NCBI RefSeq assembly: GCF_009799805.1
Contig: NZ_CP047050.1
Location: 758,001 to 822,000, forward strand
DNA length: 64,000 nucleotides
Direction of reading: 5' to 3'
From: Myroides phaeus
Lineage (GTDB): Bacteria; Bacteroidota; Bacteroidia; Flavobacteriales; Flavobacteriaceae
Notes under the pieces: model-generated
The model's input: only the letters and a program-made list of their open reading frames with translations
What the model was told of the DNA's origin: nothing
Databases searched by the model: none
Position numbers and translations under genes: made by a program
Part shown: positions 52,901-62,717 of the stretch, piece by piece
How the letters are laid out: every line of letters begins with the position of its first letter
Position numbering within the stretch: the first letter of the stretch is position 1

Positions 52901-53387
52901 ACCATACTGTTTCCATATATTTCGGTTTATATGTAACATATGGATCATTCATATCAACCCAATACCCCATTTTCTCAGTAAGATCATTCCACAAGTCAGT
53001 GTAGCGCATTACTGTACGCTTACATGCTTGATTGTACTCCTCTACTGTGATTTTTGTACCAATATCTTCTTTCGTTATTCCTAACTCTTTCTCTGTTCCT
53101 AACTCAACTGGTAATCCGTGAGTATCCCATCCGGCCTTACGCTTTACTTGATATCCTTTTTGAGTTTTGTATCGACAAAAAATATCTTTAATTGCACGAG
53201 CCATTACGTGGTGAATCCCTGGCTTACCATTAGCTGAAGGTGGTCCTTCAAAAAATACAAAAGGCTTATTATCATCTCTTGTACTAATACTTTTTTCGAA
53301 TATTGATTGTTCTTTCCAAAACTCCAGCATCTCTGATGCTACCCCTGACAAATCAAGACCCTTATATTCTGTAAATTTAGTGCTCAT
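49986..53387 (-). CDS. ileS: Isoleucine-tRNA ligase
   Basis: This enzyme charges tRNA-Ile. It has 1133 residues, longer than the roughly 940 of E. coli. The HIGH region reads GIHHVMARAIKDIF (residues 58-71), and GWDTHGLPVE follows. The CP1 editing domain lies at about 190-430 (AWTTTPWTLPSN). The KMSKS motif is in GLKMSKSLGNTVDPF. The C-terminus lacks the Cys-rich zinc motif of the E. coli type and instead has a long tail, a pattern like the second, eukaryote-like IleRS class. It starts 97 bp from recO and ends 8 bp before the DksA-like gene. Confidence 0.96.
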   Translation of the reverse strand: MSTKFTEYKGLDLSGVASEMLEFWKEQSIFEKSISTRDDNKPFVFFEGPPSANGKPGIHHVMARAIKDIFCRYKTQKGYQVKRKAGWDTHGLPVELGTEKELGITKEDIGTKITVEEYNQACKRTVMRYTDLWNDLTEKMGYWVDMNDPYVTYKPKYMETVWWLLKEIYKKDLIYKGYTIQPYSPKAGTGLSSHEINQPGCYKDITDTTIVAQFKAIDETLPEFLQGFGTIHFLAWTTTPWTLPSNTALTVGPKIDYVLVKSFNQYTGDAINVVLGKPLVGKQFAGKFVEVSTEEELNAYKEGDKKIPFLVVKDFKGADLVGTKYEQLLPYTLPYQTPENAFRVISGDFVTTEDGTGIVHTAPTFGADDAKVAKEATPEVPAMLILDADGNAVPLVDLQGRFVKEMGDLAGKYVKNEYYDEGQAPERSVDVEIAIRLKEENKAFKVEKYVHSYPHCWRTNKPVLYYPLDSWFIKITEVKERMFELNEEVNWKPKATGEGRFGNWLKNANDWNLSRSRYWGIPLPIWRTEDKTEEMIIGSVEELMTEIEKSQQAGHQQGNPFEGFVVGDMTEENYDKVDLHKNVVDNIVLVSPSGKPMYREADLIDVWFDSGSMPYAQWHYPFENKELIDNNLSYPADFIAEGVDQTRGWFYTLHAIATLVFDTKAYKNVVSNGLVLDKNGLKMSKSLGNTVDPFDTLAEHGPDATRWYMISNANPWDNLKFDLDGITEVRRKFFGTLYNTYSFFALYANIDGFKYEEQDVPLKDRPEIDRWILSELNTLVKRVDEFYAEYEPTKAARAITDFVTENLSNWYVRLCRRRFWKGEYAQDKIAAYQTLYTCLITVAKLGSPIAPFFMDKLYRDLTLTTSSEGFESVHLAEFPVFEEEVVDKDLESRMQKAQVISSLVLSLRKKEMIKVRQPLQRIMIPILDQKQRGEIELIADLVKAEVNVKEIELLDDASGILVKQIKPNFKTLGPRFGKDMGLIAKEIQKFTQENISEIERNGEINVKLLEKSIILTLSDVEITSQDIEGWLVANDSGLTVALDITISPELRSEGIARELVNRIQNIRKDSGFEVTDKIKVVIKEEKEIKEAVLANEDYIKSETLTHTLEFTTELVEGVDVEFDELKTRVLILK

Positions 53388-53484
53388 CGTTGTTAACTAT
53401 AATATTTTTTATCAATTGCGCGAATTTAAACAAATTACTTCAATTCCATCCTAATTAATTGGCAGAAAAACCATTAAAAAACAA

Positions 53485-54201
53485 TTAGAGTGAAAAAACT
53501 TCTTGTAAAACCTCTAAAGATTTTGGCTTTCTAAAATCACTCACGTGTTGCTCATAGTAACTTATCAATAGCTTTAGAAGCTTTTTCCTATCTAATCCTG
53601 TAAAAACTTTTTGTTCTTTATTAAACCCAAGATTTACTAACCTTTTTAAAAGTATTGTCTCTTCTTCATCTACACAAACAGGTGTAAAATGATTTGTAAA
53701 AACTCCTCCTTCAAGATCAAAATAAAAACAATCTATGTCTTTTATTGCTGGGTAAAAACCATAAAACTTACTAATCTCTAATAACAATATTAAATGAAAG
53801 TTATATGTTTCATCATGGGTATCAAACCATAATAAAGCAGTTTCTAAAAAAGTGTAAAAACTAAGATCTTTCACTCGATCTTTTATCAAATTGTGTAATA
53901 CTTCTGCTACAAAAATCGCAATACAATTCTTAGCATAATCGTAATAAATTGTTTGGTACACATTTCCTAACTTCACTTCTTTAAAATACTCTAATCCTCC
54001 TTTGTTTTTAAAAGTAAAATCAATCTCTAACATTGTTAAAGGCTGAAAATAGGCTATTTTCTGCGCACTTTTCCCTTTTGAAAAAGCATTGCGTACAAAA
54101 AAAGACAATACTCCTTCTTCTTCTGTTAGGCATTTCACAATCAAACTTTTATCTTGATATTTTAAAACACTTAATACAATCGCCTTTGTCTTAACCTGCA
54201 T
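53485..54201 (-). CDS. recO: DNA repair protein RecO
   Basis: RecO works with RecF and RecR to load RecA on gapped DNA. It has 238 residues. The N-terminal OB-fold begins with MQVKTKAIVLSVLKYQDKSLIVKCLTEEEGVLSFFVRNAF, the typical start. The middle is helical. Zinc-binding cysteines found in some RecO proteins are not present. It lies upstream of ileS on the same strand, with a 97-bp gap, and has a -7 box about 65 bp upstream. Confidence 0.92.
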   Translation of the reverse strand: MQVKTKAIVLSVLKYQDKSLIVKCLTEEEGVLSFFVRNAFSKGKSAQKIAYFQPLTMLEIDFTFKNKGGLEYFKEVKLGNVYQTIYYDYAKNCIAIFVAEVLHNLIKDRVKDLSFYTFLETALLWFDTHDETYNFHLILLLEISKFYGFYPAIKDIDCFYFDLEGGVFTNHFTPVCVDEEETILLKRLVNLGFNKEQKVFTGLDRKKLLKLLISYYEQHVSDFRKPKSLEVLQEVFSL

Positions 54202-54265
54202 TCCTTCTTATTTAATTGCAATATACTCAAACTACTTATAAAAAAAGCAGTATAAACACACTCCT

Positions 54266-54273
54266 CAAATATA
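54266..54273 (-). promoter_or_regulatory. -7 box upstream of recO
   Basis: The minus-strand TATATTTG matches TAnnTTTG exactly, 64 bp before the recO ATG. Confidence 0.5.
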
Positions 54274-54387
54274 AGTTTTAAAATATGATTTATTCTAATA
54301 ATCAAGTCATTGAATATGATTTCTGCCTTTTTTCATAACCTAATCGAAATCTATCCTTTCCTATCGACTAATCAATATCAAAATTCA

Positions 54388-54395
54388 TAGCTTTG
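54388..54395 (+). promoter_or_regulatory. -7 box of the DUF3298 lipoprotein gene
   Basis: TAGCTTTG matches TAnnTTTG exactly. It predicts transcription start near 54401, which makes the ATG at 54404 almost leaderless and supports the ATG at 54419. Confidence 0.55.
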
Positions 54396-54418
54396 CAATT
54401 ACTATGAAAAAATTGAAA

Positions 54419-55180
54419 ATGAAAAAAATAATTTACACCTTACTAATTCCTATCGTTTTTGGAAGCTGTACTAAGAACACTAACTTCGCATTTGAAGAAA
54501 GAGAGTTTAGCAGAAAATCATCTTTAAACTGCACTACTGAAAACTGCACAGAAATTACAATCAATGCTGCTATTATTGTTTCCCCTGACAATTCTGCTTC
54601 CCAATTAATTAACAAAAGCAATATTGCGTTAATTAACGAACTACTGCCTTTTACAGATAATGGAACTAATGTTAATCAATACGAAGAAATAACAAATACT
54701 TTCATCTATGCTTATGAAGAAATTGCTCAAAAGTTCCCTACAGACGCTTTTCCTTGGAAAGCAACAGTATCAAATAATATAACTTTTTACAATCACGAAT
54801 TAATAAGCTTTGCCATTGAATACTACACCTATTCAGGTGGTGCACACGGATTTAAGGGAGAAAAAGCTATACATTACAATCCTAATAATGGCCATATATA
54901 TACTAACGAAGAACTCTTTTCTGATTGGCAAGGTTTTCAACAACTTGTAAAATCACAGCTTCGCTCTAAAATTGGAAGTGACCAAGATAGTATACTATTT
55001 GATGATGATCAATTTAAAATGCCAGAAGACATCTTTTTTTATGAAGACTCAATTATAGCATATTACAATAGTTTCGATATTTCAGCTTTTTCTGATGAAC
55101 CTGTTAAAATTGAAATCCCAAAAATTCAAGCAGATACTTTTCTGAAAATAAAATTGGAACCAATAGCAACAAACGAATAA
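54419..55180 (+). CDS. DUF4163/DUF3298-type lipoprotein
   Basis: This 253-residue predicted lipoprotein carries Cys17 in FGSCTKN. The body matches the DUF4163-DUF3298 pair of secreted proteins: ITFYNHELISFAIEYYTYSGGAHGFKGEKAIHY is the DUF4163/PdaC-like strand-loop motif with GGAH, followed by YNPNNGHIYTNEELFSD and a C-terminal DUF3298 region. The function in this phylum is unknown; related domains occur in the Bacillus deacetylase PdaC and the anti-sigma factor RsiV. The start at 54419 fits the signal peptide; 54404 is an alternative. It is followed after 43 bp by a flippase gene. Confidence 0.85.
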   Translation: MKKIIYTLLIPIVFGSCTKNTNFAFEEREFSRKSSLNCTTENCTEITINAAIIVSPDNSASQLINKSNIALINELLPFTDNGTNVNQYEEITNTFIYAYEEIAQKFPTDAFPWKATVSNNITFYNHELISFAIEYYTYSGGAHGFKGEKAIHYNPNNGHIYTNEELFSDWQGFQQLVKSQLRSKIGSDQDSILFDDDQFKMPEDIFFYEDSIIAYYNSFDISAFSDEPVKIEIPKIQADTFLKIKLEPIATNE

Positions 55181-55223
55181 TAGTAAACTAAATTTACAAA
55201 CGAATAAAAAGCACTTTTAGACT

Positions 55224-56681
55224 TTGAGTATCTATAAAAAAATATTTAAACAGACTGCCATCTATGGATTAGCCGCTGTGTTCCCGAAGGTTATAGGATT
55301 TTTTCTTGTTCCTTTTCACACAGAAGTAATGCAGAATGACGCATATGGACAGTACAATGTCGTATATGCCATTTTAATGTTCTTTAATGTTATCCTTGCT
55401 TTTGGTATGGAGACTGCTTTCTTTAGGTTTTATAATCTACAAGAAAACAAAAAGGAAGTATTCAATAATGCATTGCTTTTCTTATCAATAACTACATTGC
55501 TTTTCTTAGGAATTGCTTTACTAACAGAAGATTTCTGGGCTACTTTTTTAAATATCCCATCTGAAATTCTACAATATGTAATTTGGATATTGGTACTTGA
55601 TGCATTAGTTATTATTCCTTTTGCAAAACTAAGAGCAAATCAACGTCCAATGGTTTATAGCGCTATTAGAATTGGGAATGTCTGTATTTATACATTCTTA
55701 AATGTGTTTTTCCTATATTTCTTGCCAAAATTAAGCATTGCTTATCCTGAAACTATTTTTGATAAAATCTATATTAAAAACTATCAAGTATCCTATATTT
55801 TTATAGCTAATCTTGTAGCAAGCTTACTTACATTCATTGTTTTCTATAAAGATTATTTGACAATTAAGTTGAAGTTTAATAAAGTACTGGGAAAGGAAAT
55901 GATGCGTTATGGAGTTCCCATTATGATCGGAGGACTTGCTTTTGCAATCAATGAAAGTTTTGATAAAATTCTTCTGGAAAGATTACTTCCAGCAGATATT
56001 GCATTATCTGAAGTTGGAAAATATGCTGCTTGTTATAAACTCGGTCTTTTTATGGTTCTTTTTAGACAAGCATATACACTTGGAATTGAACCATTCTTTT
56101 TCAACTATGCTAAAAATGATGATGCCCCAACTAAATACGCTACAATAACAAAGTACTTTACTATTTTCGGAAGTGCTATTCTCTTAGGAGTTGTTGTCTT
56201 TTCTGATATTTTAAAAGTATTATTTATAAGAAATGAATCGTATTGGGATGCTATGGCTGTAGTTCCTTTAATTTTATTAGCCAATTTCTGTATGGGTATT
56301 TATACAAACCTATCTGTATGGTACAAGTTAAGAGACAAGACAATGGTAGGCGCTTATATCTCAATATTTGGAGCTATTCTAACCCTTGTCTTCAACTATT
56401 TCCTTATTCCTTTTTGGGGATATATAGGATCTGCTATTGCAACTTTAATAGCCTATGCTTCAATGATGCTAATTTCATACTTAATGGGACAGAAATATTA
56501 CCCTATACCTTATGATAAAAAGGCTATCTCTGGATATTTAGGTTTAGCTGTCGTTCTATCATTTGGATATTTTTACTTCTTTAGAGAAAACTATTTTGTG
56601 GGAGTTACAGCAATATTAGTATACGCTCTTATAGTCTTTAAAAGCGAACAAAAAATAATCAAAAGTATCTTGAAAAGATAA
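55224..56681 (+). CDS. Oligosaccharide flippase family protein (Wzx/MATE-like), TTG start
   Basis: This 485-residue membrane protein has about 14 hydrophobic helices, starting with IYGLAAVFPKVIGFFLVPFHTEVM, the usual N-terminus of polysaccharide flippases. Such proteins move lipid-linked sugars across the inner membrane. No glycosyltransferase genes are nearby, so the cargo is unknown. An in-frame TAG at 55218-55220 lies just 3 bp before the TTG at 55224, and the first in-frame ATG would remove 35 conserved residues, so TTG must be the start. It ends 120 bp before the tRNA-Asn gene, with no clear terminator. Confidence 0.9.
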   Translation: MSIYKKIFKQTAIYGLAAVFPKVIGFFLVPFHTEVMQNDAYGQYNVVYAILMFFNVILAFGMETAFFRFYNLQENKKEVFNNALLFLSITTLLFLGIALLTEDFWATFLNIPSEILQYVIWILVLDALVIIPFAKLRANQRPMVYSAIRIGNVCIYTFLNVFFLYFLPKLSIAYPETIFDKIYIKNYQVSYIFIANLVASLLTFIVFYKDYLTIKLKFNKVLGKEMMRYGVPIMIGGLAFAINESFDKILLERLLPADIALSEVGKYAACYKLGLFMVLFRQAYTLGIEPFFFNYAKNDDAPTKYATITKYFTIFGSAILLGVVVFSDILKVLFIRNESYWDAMAVVPLILLANFCMGIYTNLSVWYKLRDKTMVGAYISIFGAILTLVFNYFLIPFWGYIGSAIATLIAYASMMLISYLMGQKYYPIPYDKKAISGYLGLAVVLSFGYFYFFRENYFVGVTAILVYALIVFKSEQKIIKSILKR

Positions 56682-56745
56682 CCCTCTATTTCTTAATTGA
56701 TTATAAACAAACTATATTATTTTCCATAATAACCTAAATATTTTT

Positions 56746-56776
56746 TTTGCAGAAATAAAAAAACATTTTATATTTG
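56746..56776 (+). promoter_or_regulatory. Promoter of tRNA-Asn
   Basis: TTTG (56746-56749), 19 bp and TATATTTG (56769-56776) form a perfect Bacteroidota -33/-7 promoter, 25 bp before the tRNA. Confidence 0.8.
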
Positions 56777-56801
56777 CACCGCAATAAAGGTAAAACAACC
56801 T

Positions 56802-56875
56802 TCCTCCTTAGCTCAGTTGGTTAGAGCATCTGACTGTTAATCAGAGGGTCCTTGGTTCGAGCCCAAGAGGGGGAG
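56802..56875 (+). tRNA. tRNA-Asn (anticodon GTT)
   Basis: This is a complete cloverleaf of 74 nt. The acceptor arm 56802-56808 pairs with 56868-56874 (one G-U). The D arm is GCTC/GAGC. The anticodon stem TCTGA/TCAGA encloses the loop CTGTTAA with anticodon GTT, and the T arm is CTTGG TTCGAGC CCAAG. The discriminator is G. The CCA end is not encoded (CA, then TTT follows). It is a single tRNA with its own promoter and terminator. Confidence 0.97.
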
Positions 56876-56880
56876 CATTT

Positions 56881-56913
56881 AAAAAAAGCCAGTCTTACGA
56901 CTGGCTTTTTTTG
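56881..56913 (+). terminator. Terminator of tRNA-Asn
   Basis: An 11-bp stem (56884-56894 with 56899-56909) with a TTAC loop leads into a T run, 6 bp after the tRNA. Confidence 0.9.
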
Positions 56914-57145
56914 TTTTATACTATTTCTCAAAATCAGAACTCAGTTATTAATACACTTAAACAACATTTATCATAACTGAGATAACCTGCCCTATTTTAT
57001 ACTTCATCAAACTAAACAGGTACTTGCTACATTTTGAGTATTTCAAAGACAAACCTCAATAAACAACGATTCATATACTTACGTCGTAAAAGTTTCTCAA
57101 AAGGCCTATAAGAAGCCCTAATCAGTACAAATAAGAAGCTAAATC
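56914..57145. other. Non-coding spacer between tRNA-Asn and atpC
   Basis: About 230 bp lie between two terminators of convergent units. The only structure seen is a perfect 9-bp inverted repeat, CTCAGTTAT at 56940-56948 and ATAACTGAG at 56973-56981, separated by 24 bp, without a T run. No ORF or exact -7 box with a following gene is present. Confidence 0.55.
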
Positions 57146-57182
57146 AAAAAGCCCCTTACATAATTTATGTAAGGGGCTTTTT
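57146..57182 (-). terminator. Terminator of atpDC
   Basis: A stem of about 17 bp, nearly perfect, centred at 57164 and flanked by T on both strands, lies 24 bp after the atpC stop codon. It could act in both directions. Confidence 0.85.
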
Positions 57183-57206
57183 ATATAATCAATTTAGCAA
57201 TACATT

Positions 57207-57488
57207 TTAGTTTGCTAAGATAATAATCTTATTATCGCTCAACTCTAACGTTCCAAGGTTGATAGGTAAATGATAAGTATCTTTACTTACTTGTTGAAAT
57301 TTCGAGCTAAAAGCTGGTGCAATAGAAATGTTTTGCCCTGTAAACTTTACGTTTCCTTTTGTTAGAATCGAAACAATAGGAGCGTGATTGTTTAACATTT
57401 GAAACTCTCCTTTTGCTCCTGGAACAGATACAGAAGTAACTTCTCCAGTGAATAAAGTTGCCTCAGGTGATACAATTTCTAATTTCAT
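57207..57488 (-). CDS. atpC: ATP synthase F1 epsilon subunit, short form
   Basis: Epsilon is part of the central stalk of F1. The protein has only 93 residues and consists of the N-terminal beta-sandwich (MKLEIVSPEATLFTGEVTSVSVPGAKGEFQMLNNHAPIVSIL). The C-terminal helical hairpin, which inhibits ATP hydrolysis in longer epsilon subunits of about 130-140 residues, is absent. The stop is followed at once by the operon terminator, so this is the native length and not a frameshift. It follows atpD by 26 bp. Confidence 0.94.
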   Translation of the reverse strand: MKLEIVSPEATLFTGEVTSVSVPGAKGEFQMLNNHAPIVSILTKGNVKFTGQNISIAPAFSSKFQQVSKDTYHLPINLGTLELSDNKIIILAN

Positions 57489-57514
57489 AATGATATTTTT
57501 AAAATGTGATTAGA

Positions 57515-59029
<1,515 letters not shown>

Positions 59030-59087
59030 TTATGTATTTATTTAACAGCTATTTACGTTTAATGAAAAAATCTACTTTTTCAGAGTG

Positions 59088-59095
59088 CAAAGATA
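59088..59095 (-). promoter_or_regulatory. -7 box of atpDC
   Basis: The minus-strand TATCTTTG followed by CA matches TAnnTTTG exactly, 61 bp before the atpD ATG. Confidence 0.6.
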
Positions 59096-59146
59096 GTTTT
59101 TTTCTCTGAATATTAAAAAGTTTGAAATTTTATTTTTATACAAAAT

Positions 59147-59175
59147 AAAAGCGGACTGTTTTTTAGCCCGCTTTT
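59147..59175 (-). terminator. Terminator of the glmS unit
   Basis: An 11-bp stem (59147-59157 with 59165-59175) that pairs fully only on the minus strand (one G-U) is followed there by T-rich sequence. It lies a few bases after the glmS stop codon. Confidence 0.78.
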
Positions 59176-59180
59176 TGTGA

Positions 59181-61025
59181 TTATTCAACCGTTACTGACT
59201 TAGCTAAGTTTCTTGGTTGATCGACATTACACTCTCTCAACACTGCAATGTGATATGAAAGTAATTGTAATGGAATTGTCGTTAAAATTGGAGTCAAAGC
59301 TTCAGAAATACCTGGAACCTCAATAACGTGGTCAGCTAATTCTCTAACTTGTTTATCTCCTTTTGTTACTACAGCAATAATTTTTCCATTTCTTGCTTTA
59401 ATCTCTTGAATATTACTCACCACTTTGTCATAGTGATTTTGATTTGGAGCAATTACAATAACTGGCATATGCTCATCAATTAAGGCAATTGGTCCGTGTT
59501 TCATCTCTGCAGCCGGATATCCTTCTGCATGGATGTAAGAGATTTCTTTTAGTTTTAGAGCTCCTTCCAAAGCAACTGGGTAGTTATATCCTCTACCTAA
59601 GTATAAACAGTTTGTAGCGTCTTTATAAACTTCCGAAATTTTTAAAATCTCGTCATTTTGCGTTAACGCCTCTTCTACTCTTTCTGGAATAATAGATAAC
59701 TCGTGTAAGTATTTTAAATACTCTGAATTCGCAAGCGTACCTTTCGCTTTAGCTAATCTTAGAGCAATCAAAGTAAGTACTGTAATTTGAGTTGTAAATG
59801 CTTTTGTTGAAGCTACTCCAATTTCTGGTCCGGCGTGTGTATATGCTCCGGCGTGTGTCTCTCTTGCAATTGAAGACCCAACTACATTACAAACACCAAA
59901 TACGAATGCTCCCTTTTCTTTTGCTAATTTAATAGCTGCTAACGTATCTGCAGTTTCTCCTGATTGAGAGATTGCAATTAATACATCTGATGAATCTATA
60001 ATTGGGTTTCTATATCTAAACTCAGATGCATACTCTACTTCTACTGGTATTCTTGCAAATTCCTCTATTACATATTCTGCAACTAAGGCAGCGTGCCACG
60101 ATGTACCACAAGCTGCAATAATGATTCTTTTTGCATTTAAGAACTTATCGATATTGTCTTCAATACCTGCCATTCTAATTAAACCTTGATCTGCTAATAA
60201 ACGACCTCTAAAAGTATCTTTAATTACTTCTGGTTGCTCGTAAATTTCTTTCAACATAAAGTGCTCATAGCCATTTTTCTCAATTTGCTCTAAGTTTAAT
60301 TGTAACTCTTGAACATAATGAGTAACCAATGAATCATCTTTAATTTTACGAATACGCAAAGGTTTATGTAATCTAATAATTGCCATTTCTTCATCTTCTA
60401 AATAAATAGCATTATTAGTATACTCTATAAATGGAGAAGCATCAGAAGTAATGAAGTATTCATTTTCACCAATTCCAATTGCTAATGGGCTCCCTAAACG
60501 AGCTGCAATAATTTCATTTGGTTTCTTAATATCCATTACTGCAATTGCATATGCACCTACTACTTGGTTTAATGCAATCTGAACAGCTTTTCCTAATTTT
60601 ACTTTTTGTGTTTTTTGAACGTCCTCAATTAAGTTAATCAATACTTCTGTATCAGTTTCTGATTTAAAAGTATATCCTCTTTTAATTAATTCTTGTTTTA
60701 GAGAATCATAATTCTCAATAATTCCATTGTGGATGATAACTAATTCTCCTGAATTAGAAAAGTGTGGGTGAGAATTCACATCATTTGGAACACCGTGTGT
60801 AGCCCATCTTGTATGACCTATACCAACAGTTCCTTTTTTTACTGCATCATCACTCTTTTCCTCTAAGTCGGCAACCTTCCCTTTTGTCTTGCAAAGGTTT
60901 ATTTTCTCTCCATCAAATGTCGCAAGTCCAGCAGAATCATATCCTCTGTACTCAAGTCTTGTTAACCCTTTAATTATCACAGGGTATGCGTCGCGATGTC
61001 CTATGTATCCAACAATTCCACACAT
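59181..61025 (-). CDS. glmS: Glutamine-fructose-6-phosphate aminotransferase (isomerizing)
   Basis: GlmS makes glucosamine 6-phosphate, the entry to UDP-GlcNAc, peptidoglycan and lipopolysaccharide synthesis. It has 614 residues, the standard length. The nucleophile is Cys2 in CGIVGYIGHRDAYPV, and GHTRWATHG lies near residue 72. Two SIS sugar-isomerase domains follow (AACGTSWHAALVAEYV and YLGRGYNYPVALEGALKLKE), with SQSGETADT in the first. The C-terminus NLAKSVTVE is complete. It starts 6 bp after the DUF4270 gene. No glmS ribozyme is seen or expected upstream. Confidence 0.97.
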   Translation of the reverse strand: MCGIVGYIGHRDAYPVIIKGLTRLEYRGYDSAGLATFDGEKINLCKTKGKVADLEEKSDDAVKKGTVGIGHTRWATHGVPNDVNSHPHFSNSGELVIIHNGIIENYDSLKQELIKRGYTFKSETDTEVLINLIEDVQKTQKVKLGKAVQIALNQVVGAYAIAVMDIKKPNEIIAARLGSPLAIGIGENEYFITSDASPFIEYTNNAIYLEDEEMAIIRLHKPLRIRKIKDDSLVTHYVQELQLNLEQIEKNGYEHFMLKEIYEQPEVIKDTFRGRLLADQGLIRMAGIEDNIDKFLNAKRIIIAACGTSWHAALVAEYVIEEFARIPVEVEYASEFRYRNPIIDSSDVLIAISQSGETADTLAAIKLAKEKGAFVFGVCNVVGSSIARETHAGAYTHAGPEIGVASTKAFTTQITVLTLIALRLAKAKGTLANSEYLKYLHELSIIPERVEEALTQNDEILKISEVYKDATNCLYLGRGYNYPVALEGALKLKEISYIHAEGYPAAEMKHGPIALIDEHMPVIVIAPNQNHYDKVVSNIQEIKARNGKIIAVVTKGDKQVRELADHVIEVPGISEALTPILTTIPLQLLSYHIAVLRECNVDQPRNLAKSVTVE

Positions 61026-61031
61026 AATTGT

Positions 61032-62669
61032 TTACTTTTTAACTTTAGTATAAAAAATTTCTAATTTCATTTTTTTATCGCTATCAGTTGTTTTTGGCCC
61101 GTGTAACACTGTTCCAAGTGGACAACTTAATGATAACGAAGGGATAGTAAGTGTTGTTTTAGGTGTATTGTCGATTGGTGTTTCTAATGATTGCATACTA
61201 TATCCAGCATTTGCAAAATTATTTGCAACAGTTAATGCTAACTTTGGACTGGCATTAGTTTCATTTTTAATTACTCCTCTTACGTGATCAGTAATTTTAA
61301 ACTTATAGTAATTACCTTCTTTATTGTTTTCTGTATCTTCTTTTACAAATATTCCATTGTACCCAGATTTAATACTCTGAGCAGTAGTCATATTATCACT
61401 TGTAAAATCAGATAATGGTATTGCATTATCATAATCGTATAAGAATAAACGCTCCGGATTTGGAAGTCCATTCATTTGATTACGATCTACAAATATTGTT
61501 AAATAAGCCTCATTAATAAGTACTTTCTCTTCTTTCAAACGCTTCAACTCTTCAAAATCATTGCTACGCAACAAATCTATAATAGCAACACTACCTTCTC
61601 CTCCTCTTAGATACAAGAATTCATCTCCTGTTTCTGGATTCGCCGATGCTACTTTAGCTTTATACTCCTCGTCATTTGAATTATTGTACAAGTTTACATT
61701 AAACTTAGTACTTGTATTTCCGTTTGGAGCAAATGTTAAAGTAATTTCTTTACGCTGTTTTTCAGTTGTTTCTTTCGTAGTAGTTTCTTTTTTATCGTCA
61801 CGAAGAATAATAACTAATTTCCCTTTAGTAATATCTACAAGTCCTGCCATTCCATTAGAACCATTTCCGTTTGCTTTAAACAAAAGACCTCTAAATAAAT
61901 TATTAAAAGAACTTGAATTACCTAATTGTGTTTTATTCTTTTCTATAAATTCTTGAAAATAAGCTTTATCTAAATCTAACCACATACCAGGGGCTAAACG
62001 CTCTTTCACAAGTGGCTTCCCATTTGCTTCGTCTCTAATAACTTCTCCTTTACTATCAGTTCTATAGATAGTTTTATCTCTATTACTAAATGTAAATTGT
62101 TTATTTTGAGTAGCGTCAGCAGAATTATTCAACGGTTTAGAGCTCACTTTTTGAGATTCAAAAAGCCCTAATGTGTTTGAATAAAACTTTAATGATCCTC
62201 CTGCTATAATGTCTTCATTATTTAGATAATATCCATTTTGATAAACCTCTAAATTAAAAGTTCCATCACCATAGATGTTTTTAAGTTTATACTTATTCAC
62301 ATCATTCTCAACTTTATCAAATTGAGAAAAATAAGGCAAGTAAACATAAACAGAATCGACAATTGGATTGTCATTGATAAATGCAAAAGTATTTCCATTA
62401 TCAAGTACCTGTACAACAAGATTATTACTTGACTCCCCAAACAAACCATTCTTTAAGTATCCAAATGATGTTTCGTTTAATCGAGATCCATCAGCCGCTC
62501 CATATGATTGGTTGTATGCTTTAATATCTTTTACAGTATAAGAAACGATATCAAATTTTCCATCGCCGACAATATTACTTCCAGCTTCCGTAAAATCGCT
62601 TTCACAAGCTTGTAATGTTACAATACCTAAAGTAAGGAATAATCCTTTAATGATTTTTTTATGGTTCAT
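61032..62669 (-). CDS. DUF4270 lipoprotein
   Basis: This 545-residue predicted lipoprotein carries Cys22 in TLQACESDF. The body matches DUF4270, a large beta-rich family almost confined to Bacteroidota: FTEAGSNIVGDGKFDIVSYTVKDIKAYNQSYGA near the N-terminus, then PIVDSVYVYLPYF, LFRGLLFKANGNG and a C-terminal jelly-roll-like part. The function is unknown; in many genomes it sits, as here, between a glycogen-synthase-like gene and glmS, which suggests an envelope or surface-polysaccharide role. It lies 48 bp after the upstream gene and 6 bp before glmS. Confidence 0.9.
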   Translation of the reverse strand: MNHKKIIKGLFLTLGIVTLQACESDFTEAGSNIVGDGKFDIVSYTVKDIKAYNQSYGAADGSRLNETSFGYLKNGLFGESSNNLVVQVLDNGNTFAFINDNPIVDSVYVYLPYFSQFDKVENDVNKYKLKNIYGDGTFNLEVYQNGYYLNNEDIIAGGSLKFYSNTLGLFESQKVSSKPLNNSADATQNKQFTFSNRDKTIYRTDSKGEVIRDEANGKPLVKERLAPGMWLDLDKAYFQEFIEKNKTQLGNSSSFNNLFRGLLFKANGNGSNGMAGLVDITKGKLVIILRDDKKETTTKETTEKQRKEITLTFAPNGNTSTKFNVNLYNNSNDEEYKAKVASANPETGDEFLYLRGGEGSVAIIDLLRSNDFEELKRLKEEKVLINEAYLTIFVDRNQMNGLPNPERLFLYDYDNAIPLSDFTSDNMTTAQSIKSGYNGIFVKEDTENNKEGNYYKFKITDHVRGVIKNETNASPKLALTVANNFANAGYSMQSLETPIDNTPKTTLTIPSLSLSCPLGTVLHGPKTTDSDKKMKLEIFYTKVKK

Positions 62670-62717
62670 ATAGCCAATCCTGTATGTTTGGTTATTACTT
62701 TCTTCTGAAGATGTTTT

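Noticed and set aside
56940..56981. A 9-bp inverted repeat in the tRNA-atpC spacer, as terminator or attachment site.
   Set aside because: It has a long loop and no T run, and there is no integrase or duplicated tRNA end nearby.
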